8,485 nt of DNA from Rhizobiaceae bacterium (lineage in GTDB: Bacteria; Pseudomonadota; Alphaproteobacteria; Rhizobiales; Rhizobiaceae). Below are positions 1 to 5,873 of the stretch, in pieces. The notes below the pieces were generated by a model. That model saw only the letters and a program-made list of their open reading frames with translations. It was not told the DNA's origin and searched no databases. Made by a program: the position numbers and the translations under genes. Numbering within the stretch: position 1 is the first letter of the stretch; every line of letters begins with the position of its first letter. The stretch lies in the NCBI GenBank assembly GCA_028865845.1, contig JAGWJK010000140.1, positions 1 to 8,485 on the forward strand, written 5' to 3'.

Positions 1-1382
1 CGGTTCGATGGTCGTTCACGGTCATGATCCTGTCGACGGTTTTCGGTGCGGCAGCCGCGTTCAGCCTGCCTGGTCTCGGCGGTGCCTCGGTTCTGGTGCC
101 GAGCCTTTTTCTCCTATTCTTCTTTATACGGCTGTTCATGGCCTATGGCGAAGGGCCGATATTCGCAGCGCTCGCGCCGCCGCGCCCCGGCTTCTGCCTT
201 CTGGTGCTGACGGTCTACGGGGTCATGACCTGTATTTTCTATCCGCGCCTGTTCCAGGGCATGACATCGACGATGACCGTTGAACGTTCGGTCGGGGCGC
301 ATAGCTTCATCTCACTGGTGCCGCTGAAGTTCTCGTCGAACAACATTACGCAGACCGTCTATGCCATCGGTGGCCTGATGTGCTTTGCGACAACCTTTGC
401 CTTTTTCCGCAAGGGTGGCTCCTCCGCCAATCTGATCAGCGGCATGGTGGTGGTGGCAAGCGTCAATCTCGGCTTCGCGCTTGCCGATATCATCACGTAT
501 TTCTCGCACACGGAATTCCTCCTCGGCTTTGTGCGCACGGCCAACTATGCGCTGTTGACCAATGCCGAGAAAGGCGGATTGAAGCGGATTTCCGGGACGT
601 TTCCGGAGGCGTCGGCCTTCGCCGATTTCACCCTCGTCCTCTTTGCGATGATTGCAAGCTTGTGGCTCAGCGGTGTTCGCTCGCGCGTTACCGGCCCGAT
701 AGCCGCTTTGCTGCTGCTTGCCCTGATCCTTTCGACGTCGGCGACTGCGCTGGTCGGTCTCGGCGTGGTCGTGCCAGTGCTTTGCCTGCAGTCTTTTCTT
801 GCCTCGCGCGTCGAACCCGGCACGGGCCGCCCGGTGATGATCGTCGGCATCATGGCGGCCGCTCCGCTCATTATCATGTTCGTGCTCGTGGCCATGCCCG
901 ATCTTGCTGCCGGGATGCAGGATTTCCTCGACGAAATGCTGTTTTCGAAGGCCAACAGCCAGTCGGGGCAGGAGCGCTTCATGTGGAATGCCATGGCCTA
1001 CAAGACATTCCTGGATACCTACGGCTTCGGGGCCGGGCTGGGCAGCGCGAGAGCGTCCAGCTTTGGACTGGTGATGCTGTCCAATCTCGGTGTCCTTGGA
1101 GCACTGATCTTCGCGATCTTCGTGATCGCGATCCTGGCCGCCGACACGCGCCCACGCAATATGCCGTTGCGCGAGGCGGCGGCTGTCGCCCGCGCCGCCA
1201 AGGCCGGCTTCATCACGGTGCTGGTATCGGCCCTCACCTCTGGCACCGTCTATGACCTCGGATTGATGTTCTACATTCTCGCCGGCAGCGTCGCTGCCCT
1301 CACGGTTCCGTCCAGGGTTGCCCTTCGCAACCTGCCGGTGGTGCATATGCAGCCGATCGGTGTCTATAGGAGACTGCAGTGA
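1..1382 (+). CDS. O-antigen ligase/Wzy-type polysaccharide polymerase-like membrane protein (5' end outside window)
   Basis: This is an integral inner-membrane protein that most likely joins or polymerises lipid-linked polysaccharide units on the periplasmic side. The frame is open from the window edge (first full codon at 3). The first ATG at 24 falls inside a hydrophobic stretch with no clear ribosome-binding site, so the true start is probably upstream. Counting from that ATG (452 residues), about ten hydrophobic spans are visible, roughly at 3-23, 22-40, 56-74, 112-128, 139-158, 199-217, 223-260, 271-291, 346-372 and 394-428. Two features fit the O-antigen ligase/Wzy family: the segment RISGTFPEASAFADF at 188-202, and a soluble loop at about 292-345 ending in ERFMWNAMAY...GFGAGLGS. 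The gene overlaps the pyruvyl transferase gene by four bases, which implies translational coupling. Ligase and polymerase cannot be told apart from sequence alone. Confidence 0.8.
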   Translation, partial: VRWSFTVMILSTVFGAAAAFSLPGLGGASVLVPSLFLLFFFIRLFMAYGEGPIFAALAPPRPGFCLLVLTVYGVMTCIFYPRLFQGMTSTMTVERSVGAHSFISLVPLKFSSNNITQTVYAIGGLMCFATTFAFFRKGGSSANLISGMVVVASVNLGFALADIITYFSHTEFLLGFVRTANYALLTNAEKGGLKRISGTFPEASAFADFTLVLFAMIASLWLSGVRSRVTGPIAALLLLALILSTSATALVGLGVVVPVLCLQSFLASRVEPGTGRPVMIVGIMAAAPLIIMFVLVAMPDLAAGMQDFLDEMLFSKANSQSGQERFMWNAMAYKTFLDTYGFGAGLGSARASSFGLVMLSNLGVLGALIFAIFVIAILAADTRPRNMPLREAAAVARAAKAGFITVLVSALTSGTVYDLGLMFYILAGSVAALTVPSRVALRNLPVVHMQPIGVYRRLQ

Positions 1383-2644
1383 AGATCGTCGTATTCAACG
1401 TCAAATACAGCGAAAATCTTGGAGACGGCCTCCTCGCGCAATGTATCGAAAAAGGCCTGGCGAAGGATGCCGAGGATATCGAGGTGGAAACCATCGACCT
1501 TGCGGGCCGCGCGGGCTTCGGCAGTGGCGGCAGCAGTAGCCGGCGCAGGCAGGCCCTGAAGGTGCTGCATCGCCTCCCAGGCCCTGCACGACGCTGGGCC
1601 GTCGGCTATATTCTCGGCAGGACGCTGAAGAAATTGCGCAGCGAATGGGATGCAAAGATCGCTGCGGCGGATGCCGTGGTGATCGGCGGCGGCAACCTCT
1701 TCCAGGATGACGATCTGAATTTCCCGATGAAGGTCGGCACGGTACTCGACGGTGTGCGCCGCCATAACAAACCTCTGGCGATCTACGCCGTGGGCGTCAG
1801 CGGACATTGGTCCGATCCGGCAGCGCGCCTGTTTGGTCGGCTGAAGAATACGAAACTCGTCGATGTCTCCGTGCGCGATCAATTCGCGCAGGACAGTTGG
1901 CGGACGCACTTCCCGAAGGGCCCCGATGCACGCATTCTTCATGACCCTGGCTTGCTCACTCATGCAATTGCACGCGAAGGCTGTGTTTCTTTTCCAGCCA
2001 GAGGGCCGAGAACGGTGGGGCTGTGCGTCACGGAACCGGTCATCCTGAAGCGGCACGCCAGCCAGAAAGCTGCCGCCATTCCGCTGAAGGAGGCCGAGGA
2101 CTACCGCGATCTCATACGCCTGCTGGTCCAGGACGGATATCGCGTCCGCCTCTTCTGCAACGGAGCGAGCGAGGATCAGCTCTTTGCCGAACACATCAGG
2201 GACGATGCTTCGATGCATGGTCTCGCCGGAGTGGGCATGCTGCAGCTCGCGGAACGTCCAAAGACGCCGGATGAGCTGATCGAGATCCTTTTGTCCGTGA
2301 ATGTTATCCTGGCGCACCGGCTTCATGCCTGCATTGCCGCCTATTCCCTGAAGATACCGCATGTCGGGCTTGGCTGGGACAAGAAGGTCGAGGGCTTTTT
2401 CCGGTCGATGGGACGCCAGGCTTTCTTCCTCAACGGCACTTCAACGACTTCTGTGGATATTGCCAGATTATTAAGGGTTGCCGATTCGGAAGGAATCGAT
2501 TCGATTCGTCACCGGGCTATCCTCGCCGAAGCGGCGTCTGGTCTTGCCGATATGCGCCGAAATCTCACCCGGAATGATCAGAATACTGTCGTTGAGATAT
2601 CATCTGTAATACGAAATGATCATCGCGCCGTATCGTCGAATTAA
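1379..2644 (+). CDS. Polysaccharide pyruvyl transferase family protein
   Basis: This 421-residue protein is predicted to transfer pyruvate from phosphoenolpyruvate onto sugars of an exopolysaccharide, forming acidic ketals. The family hallmarks are visible in order: NVKYSENLGDGLLAQCIEKG at 7-26, VVIGGGNLFQDDD near 100-112, VSVRD at 163-167, LHDPGLL at 187-193, and the C-terminal signature LAHRLHACIAAYSLKIPHVGLGWDKKV at about 311-337. No signal peptide or membrane span is seen, so it is probably cytoplasmic. The start is GTG, overlapping the upstream TGA stop as GTGA, with an AGGAG ribosome-binding site about 6 bases upstream (near 1368). It is therefore the second gene of an operon with the membrane ligase/polymerase. 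Codons near the 3' end are more AT-rich, running into an AT-rich gap. CsaB-like and other members of the family use varied acceptors, so the exact sugar is unknown. Confidence 0.88.
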   Translation: MKIVVFNVKYSENLGDGLLAQCIEKGLAKDAEDIEVETIDLAGRAGFGSGGSSSRRRQALKVLHRLPGPARRWAVGYILGRTLKKLRSEWDAKIAAADAVVIGGGNLFQDDDLNFPMKVGTVLDGVRRHNKPLAIYAVGVSGHWSDPAARLFGRLKNTKLVDVSVRDQFAQDSWRTHFPKGPDARILHDPGLLTHAIAREGCVSFPARGPRTVGLCVTEPVILKRHASQKAAAIPLKEAEDYRDLIRLLVQDGYRVRLFCNGASEDQLFAEHIRDDASMHGLAGVGMLQLAERPKTPDELIEILLSVNVILAHRLHACIAAYSLKIPHVGLGWDKKVEGFFRSMGRQAFFLNGTSTTSVDIARLLRVADSEGIDSIRHRAILAEAASGLADMRRNLTRNDQNTVVEISSVIRNDHRAVSSN

Positions 2645-2833
2645 TACTGTAAAAATTAGATTAGCTATCGTGTATCATAGTTGAAATTAGACTTTTTAAG
2701 CCGTCTATAGACATAAAAGTTGTGGGGTGCCTTTAACAGCAATTCGCGTAAGCAATATAGATTACGAGCCAGACTGAAAGTTGCGTGCTATATACTTGCC
2801 ATACGTAACGTGATATACCTTTAGGGACAGGTG

Positions 2834-2983
2834 ATGGATACCTTCCCGATTTGGTTTGCGGTTCGGGGGCATCGTTATGACAACGCAGGTTTCGATAGGG
2901 CGTATACACACTCCTGGCCCAGAGGTTGGCCGTCAGAAATCAGAGCTGACGGGCGGTATTCATCGCAATTATGCGGCCGGTGA
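2834..2983 (+). CDS. Possible short overlapping leader ORF ahead of the Crp/Fnr gene (49 aa)
   Basis: An ATG at 2834 is preceded at good distance by a Shine-Dalgarno-like AGGGA (2823-2827). It opens a 49-codon frame beginning MDTFPIWFAVRGHRYD and ending at TGA 2981-2983. This frame crosses the Crp/Fnr start at 2877 and overlaps that gene by 107 bases in another frame. Its ribosome-binding site looks better than that of the regulator itself. No family is recognised, and the composition (rich in R, W and Y) could simply be a read-through of the other frame. It may be a regulatory upstream ORF or chance. Confidence 0.2.
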   Translation: MDTFPIWFAVRGHRYDNAGFDRAYTHSWPRGWPSEIRADGRYSSQLCGR

Positions 2984-3584
2984 AACCATTTGCGATTACG
3001 AGGACGAAACGCCCCGGCTTCTCTTTCTCGTCAGCGGCTGGGCAGTCTGCAGCAAGACGCTGCCGAACGGCACGCGCATTGTCGTCGAGTTCGCCCTTCG
3101 TGGCGACATGGTCTCGACGCCATCGGTTGAAATGGCCCGTGAGACCGTCCAGGCCCTTTCCGATGTCACTGCCATCGAATTCCCCGATTTCACGTCAAAC
3201 GCGAGTTTGGACGTTTCTCCGCGCCTCTACCGCATCGTGCTTGCGGAGATGATGCGGCGCCAGGCGCGCATGTCGGAGCGGCTGGCCACTATCGGCCGGC
3301 GCGACGCGCTGGAGCGCACCGGGCACCTGCTGCTGGAACTGGCAACCAGGATCGGCCCGTCGCGCAAGAAGCCCGGCTTCGACGGCTTCGAATGCCCTTT
3401 GACGCAAGCCGATATCGGCGACGCCGTCGGGCTTTCCACGGTTCACATCAATCGCGTGCTCAGAGATATGCGGATGGGCGGCTTGCTGTCGTTCCGCAAC
3501 GGCATCGTCGAATTCCTCGACCGCAACCGGTTGGTCGAGCTCGTCGATTTCGACGAGACCTATTTCGCGCCACATATGATCTGA
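2877..3584 (+). CDS. Crp/Fnr family transcriptional regulator
   Basis: This 235-residue DNA-binding regulator has an N-terminal cyclic-nucleotide-binding-like beta-barrel at about 30-105 (YAAGETICDYEDETPRLLFLVSGWAVCSKTLPNG and following). A long dimerisation helix follows at about 112-145, then a C-terminal winged helix at about 150-218 with recognition helix LSTVHINRVLRDM (186-198). The three cysteines (39, 58, 173) do not form the N-terminal cluster FNR uses for an iron-sulfur centre, so direct oxygen sensing of that kind is unlikely. At the position of the DNA-contacting Glu of CRP (181) there is Val, while the following Arg is kept. I chose ATG 2877, 7 bases after GGGGG (2865-2869). An in-frame TTG at 2856 would add seven residues. 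It is transcribed alone: 232 bases separate it from the polysaccharide genes and 278 from the LuxR-type gene. The ligand is unknown. Confidence 0.88.
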   Translation: MTTQVSIGRIHTPGPEVGRQKSELTGGIHRNYAAGETICDYEDETPRLLFLVSGWAVCSKTLPNGTRIVVEFALRGDMVSTPSVEMARETVQALSDVTAIEFPDFTSNASLDVSPRLYRIVLAEMMRRQARMSERLATIGRRDALERTGHLLLELATRIGPSRKKPGFDGFECPLTQADIGDAVGLSTVHINRVLRDMRMGGLLSFRNGIVEFLDRNRLVELVDFDETYFAPHMI

Positions 3585-3617
3585 AATGTGTCGCGGAAGT
3601 ACTCGGGTTGTTTCAAG

Positions 3618-3645
3618 TTGATAACAATCGTGAGGCGAATATTTT
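3618..3645 (+). promoter_or_regulatory. Candidate sigma70-type promoter for the LuxR-type gene
   Basis: TTGATA at 3618-3623 (5 of 6 matches to TTGACA) is followed after 16 bases by TATTTT at 3640-3645 (4 of 6 matches to TATAAT). It lies just after the Crp/Fnr stop codon in AT-rich DNA and points toward the small ORF and the LuxR-type gene. Transcription would start near 3652, right at the palindrome 3654-3669. This is a motif match only, in sequence where chance matches are common. Confidence 0.35.
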
Positions 3646-3653
3646 TAGTTCTT

Positions 3654-3669
3654 ATTAACGCATGTTAAT
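3654..3669. promoter_or_regulatory. Operator-like palindrome ATTAAC-N4-GTTAAT
   Basis: ATTAACGCATGTTAAT has perfect 6-base arms around a 4-base centre. The 14-bp core TTAAC-N4-GTTAA has the same geometry as Crp/Fnr-family boxes (FNR: TTGAT-N4-ATCAA) but a different sequence. It sits just downstream of a candidate promoter and between the Crp/Fnr and LuxR-type genes, so either protein could bind it. Which one binds, if either does, cannot be told from sequence. Confidence 0.35.
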
Positions 3670-3742
3670 GTCGGTATATGTAGAATCAGTAATTATGCAT
3701 AGCGTGATCAATAAAAACAAATTCTTCAACAGGAGTAATGCT

Positions 3743-3832
3743 ATGGTGCAAGACGAAGTATCTCGGTTTTGTTCTGCGTATCTATTCTGTTGCGATGAAA
3801 TTATACATAATAACAGCAGTGCAAGAGAATAG
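3743..3832 (+). CDS. Possible small peptide gene (29 aa) upstream of the LuxR-type regulator
   Basis: An ATG at 3743 follows AGGAG (3731-3735) with a 7-base spacer, a near-ideal ribosome-binding site inside an otherwise AT-rich gap. The frame gives 29 residues beginning MVQDEVSRFCSAYLFCCDE and ends at TAG 3830-3832. Three cysteines fall within eight residues (10-17). The stop lies 30 bases before the LuxR-type start, so it could be a leader peptide or a small protein in the same transcript. A second ATG at 3738, only two bases from AGGAG, opens another frame of 37 codons to 3851 that reaches into the next ribosome-binding site. The spacing favours 3743. No family is recognised. Confidence 0.35.
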   Translation: MVQDEVSRFCSAYLFCCDEIIHNNSSARE

Positions 3833-3862
3833 CGGCCGCGTAAAAAAGTAAGGAGTTTGGCC

Positions 3863-4630
3863 ATGGACAGGCAGTCTTTAGCGAATGAAAAGTTTGGGAC
3901 AGAAACTGCAACCCGTCTTATCTCGGTCCGAGCATCGGATTCATTGCGGGCCTTAACAGCGGCTGGCGCTGTTAGCACCGACGAATGCGAGGACTATCTT
4001 CTGCTCATCGATGCACGTGCTTTGGACAGGGAATGCCTGTCGCGAAGCCTGACGGAATATGACGAGAACATGAATATCGTCACCGTCGGATCGTTCGAAG
4101 AATGGCAGAAGCGCCGCATGCAAAACGAGCCATCCGCTATCCTCTTCATGATCGGAGGACGCAAGGTTTCGGATGCGGACGTCAGCGAGAAAATCTCCGC
4201 TTTGGCAGAGAGATTCAAGTCGAGCCCCGTCGTTGTCGGGGCCGAGAGCGACGAGCTCGCGCAGCTTCTCAAGGCGCTCGAATGCGGCGCCCGCGGCTAT
4301 ATTCCGACCAGCGTCGGGATCAATGTCGCCGCAGAAGCAGTAGCACTCGCCCGCGCTGGCGGCGTGTTCGTGCCGGCCAGCAGCATTCTGGCGGCCAAGG
4401 AGGTCATCGCCTCCGTAACCAACGGAACCCGCTGCGCCGACAGCCTGTTTACTCCGCGGGAAGTCGTGGTCGCCGAAGCGCTCCGGCGCGGCAAGGCGAA
4501 CAAGATCATCGCCTATGAGATGGATCTTTGCGAAAGCACAGTAAAAGTGCATATCCGCAACATCATGAAGAAGCTGAATGCGACTAACCGCACGGAAGTC
4601 GCTTATAAAATCAGAGAATTTGTAAAGTAA
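3863..4630 (+). CDS. LuxR-type (NarL/FixJ-like) regulator with degenerate receiver domain
   Basis: This 255-residue regulator has a receiver-like fold at about 44-150 and a C-terminal LuxR helix-turn-helix at about 194-253. The HTH shows FTPREVVVAEALRRGKANKIIAYEM and the conserved STVKVHIRNIMKKLNATNRTE. In the receiver part, the acidic pair is reduced to LLLID (D50). The phospho-acceptor Asp position is occupied by Met within SAILFMIGG (about 91-99), the conserved Thr/Ser by Gly (VVVGAESD, 123-130), and the conserved Lys by Thr (GARGYIPTS, 142-150). It therefore should not be switched by phosphorylation. The start is ATG 3863, 7 bases after AAGGAG (3850-3855); an in-frame TTG at 3857 lies too close to that site. 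It has its own upstream region and is followed by a strong hairpin, so it is monocistronic or paired with the small ORF. Control of the nearby polysaccharide genes is only an inference. Confidence 0.88.
   Translation: MDRQSLANEKFGTETATRLISVRASDSLRALTAAGAVSTDECEDYLLLIDARALDRECLSRSLTEYDENMNIVTVGSFEEWQKRRMQNEPSAILFMIGGRKVSDADVSEKISALAERFKSSPVVVGAESDELAQLLKALECGARGYIPTSVGINVAAEAVALARAGGVFVPASSILAAKEVIASVTNGTRCADSLFTPREVVVAEALRRGKANKIIAYEMDLCESTVKVHIRNIMKKLNATNRTEVAYKIREFVK
3954..3974 (+). repeat. Perfect hairpin inside the 5' part of the LuxR-type gene
   Basis: TAACAGCG (3954-3961) and CGCTGTTA (3967-3974) are perfect 8-base complements around the loop GCTGG, in codons about 31-38 of the regulator. 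A stable mRNA hairpin or an internal operator are possible. Coding constraint on Ala/Gly-rich codons is an equally good explanation. Confidence 0.3.
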
Positions 4631-4650
4631 TACTCTCGATATCAGCTAAT

Positions 4651-4688
4651 GTTTCGCCGGTGCCGTCTTAATACGGTGCCGGCGAAAC
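4651..4688 (+). terminator. Terminator-like hairpin between convergent genes
   Basis: Left arm GTTTCGCCGGTGCCGT (4651-4666), loop CTTAAT, right arm ACGGTGCCGGCGAAAC (4673-4688). As + strand RNA all 16 pairs form, two of them G-U wobbles. It lies 20 bases after the LuxR-type stop and 22 bases before the end of the convergent GntR gene. The following T-run is short (AGTTTGGG), so it is not a textbook intrinsic terminator, but the stem is long and the position is right. Confidence 0.75.
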
Positions 4689-4710
4689 AGTTTGGGCCAT
4701 AGCAATTCAT

Positions 4711-5622
4711 TCATGCGTCCGATGCCGCGGCTTCGCTGGCATTCTGCGGAATGGACTGGAGCAATGTCTGTCGGGCAGAGGCGAGATGCCGGCGACAGGC
4801 GGTTTCGATACGAGCCGGATCACGCGATTGCAGCGCGTCGATATATTCGAGATGTTCGGCGATGGCGCGGGAATTGCGCTCGCGGGCAAAAGCTTTATTC
4901 CACTGATAGTGGTAGTGGAAGACGATGGCGATTGCATCGTAGAAATCGGCGATGAACCGATTTTTCGAGGCGCGATGGATGAGAAGATGAAAGCGCTCGT
5001 CGAGCTGCGAGAAGTCGCGGTAGCGCCGATCGAAATCATCGCGGAGTTCATAATGGTCCCGCTTGATGGCGGCGAGGTTTGCCCAGTCCGAGTGATCGGG
5101 CGGCAGCCGGCCGAATTCGGCCGCCGAATGCAGCTCGAACATCTCACGCACGTCGGCGAGTTCGAGTGCGAATTCGCGGGTGAAGCCTTTCAATATCCAA
5201 TGGCTGTTCGGCCGCTTCTCGATCAGGCCGAAACGGCTGAAGCGGATCAGGAATTCGCGCACGACCGATGTCCCCGTGCCGATTTCCCGCGCCAGTTCTA
5301 ACTCGTTGATCTGCATGCCTGGCTGCGCTTCGTCGGACAGGATGCGCAGCATGAAACTGCGCTCGATGATGTCGTGCAGCGAGTTGGTTTCTTCCTCCGG
5401 AAAGAGATCGGCGTCGCTCGGCTGGCGCAGCACGATCTTCTGCCGCTTGTTCCAGCGAATGATGCCCGCGTCACTTAGGCGCATCAGGATCGCCCGCGCG
5501 GTGCTGCGGCTGATGCCGAGTTCTGCGGCGATTTCCGGTTCGGTCGGCAAGGCGGTTTCGGGCCTCAAGCCGGCGACGTAACGATTATACGCCTCCTTGA
5601 AGAGTGTGTTTTGTCTCGCCAT
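4711..5622 (-). CDS. GntR family regulator, FCD type, with two tandem winged-helix domains
   Basis: This 303-residue repressor/activator probably responds to a sugar acid or related metabolite. A first GntR winged helix is at about 5-66 (LPTEPEIAAELGISRSTARAILMRLSDAGII). A second is at about 85-146 (GMQINELELAREIGTGTSVVREFLIRFSRFGLIEKR...HWILKGF). The helical FCD ligand-binding domain follows at about 148-290, with histidines at 212 (LDERFH), 257 (AEHL) and 279 (RRHL) placed like FCD metal ligands. Usual FCD regulators have one winged helix and about 220-250 residues, so the extra N-terminal domain accounts for the length. I chose the ATG at 5622 because GAGGGG precedes it; an in-frame ATG at 5649 has no such site. 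It is divergent from the uxaA-like remnant and the sugar genes, the usual layout for a local regulator. A frame-intact duplication or a domain fusion could both explain the structure. Confidence 0.88.
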   Translation of the reverse strand: MARQNTLFKEAYNRYVAGLRPETALPTEPEIAAELGISRSTARAILMRLSDAGIIRWNKRQKIVLRQPSDADLFPEEETNSLHDIIERSFMLRILSDEAQPGMQINELELAREIGTGTSVVREFLIRFSRFGLIEKRPNSHWILKGFTREFALELADVREMFELHSAAEFGRLPPDHSDWANLAAIKRDHYELRDDFDRRYRDFSQLDERFHLLIHRASKNRFIADFYDAIAIVFHYHYQWNKAFARERNSRAIAEHLEYIDALQSRDPARIETACRRHLASARQTLLQSIPQNASEAAASDA

Positions 5623-5689
5623 TTTCCCCTCGCTTATATTCCGAAGCATCGCGGCGGCGGCGATGTTTGGACTGTGCTCGAATGGCAGT

Positions 5690-5744
5690 CAATTGCGTTA
5701 GGCCACGCAAAGCGTCGCGGTTTTGCTGACGCTTGTCGCAATTG
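5690..5744. promoter_or_regulatory. Interlocking inverted repeats in the divergent gntR control region
   Basis: Three perfect inverted repeats overlap here: TTGCGT-N6-ACGCAA (5693-5710), AAGCGTC-N11-GACGCTT (5710-5716 with 5728-5734), and outer arms CAATTGCG (5690-5697) and CGCAATTG (5737-5744). Their density between a regulator gene and its presumed target suggests operators for the GntR protein. No known consensus was matched with certainty. Confidence 0.4.
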
Positions 5745-5775
5745 CCTCCTCCCCAGAAGGCCAGCGATTTCCTCG

Positions 5776-5804
5776 TTGACACTAAAATGTTTATTGTAGA
5801 TAAA
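5776..5804 (+). promoter_or_regulatory. Candidate sigma70-type promoter facing the uxaA remnant and sugar genes
   Basis: A perfect TTGACA (5776-5781) is followed after 17 bases by GATAAA (5799-5804), with 4 of 6 matches to TATAAT, in a local AT-rich stretch. Transcription would begin near 5811, about 60 bases before the GTG start of the altronate dehydratase remnant. It is the best promoter match I found in the window. Confidence 0.55.
5790..5804. promoter_or_regulatory. Operator-like palindrome TTTAT-N5-ATAAA over the -10 element
   Basis: TTTAT (5790-5794) and ATAAA (5800-5804) form a perfect inverted repeat with a 5-base centre, covering the -10 of the candidate promoter. A bound repressor here would block transcription of the + strand genes. 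The divergent GntR protein is the obvious candidate. The AT-rich sequence makes chance possible. Confidence 0.35.
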
Positions 5805-5873
5805 AAACAAAATCAATCGGCGATCATCGATCGGAAGAGAGCCGAAAAGCATGATTGCTTTGGGGAGAGGATA

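Noticed and set aside
312..1346. Long antisense open frame (344 codons) opposite the membrane protein gene
   Set aside because: Its product is rich in H, R, Q and E with no recognisable domain. It is the usual mirror of a GC-rich gene with strong third-position bias.
1364..2362. Long antisense open frame (332 codons) opposite the pyruvyl transferase gene
   Set aside because: The opposite strand carries a full set of family motifs, and this frame shows none and has no clear ribosome-binding site.
2681..2711. Promoter-like pair TTGAAA and TATAGA ahead of the Crp/Fnr gene
   Set aside because: The spacer is 19 bases and the -10 match is weak. The region 2645-2833 is AT-rich, so such pairs are expected by chance, and no better promoter or palindrome was found there.
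2733..3960. Shared octamer TTAACAGC at 2733-2740 and 3953-3960
   Set aside because: One repeated 8-mer in a window of this length is within chance expectation, and the second copy is inside coding sequence.
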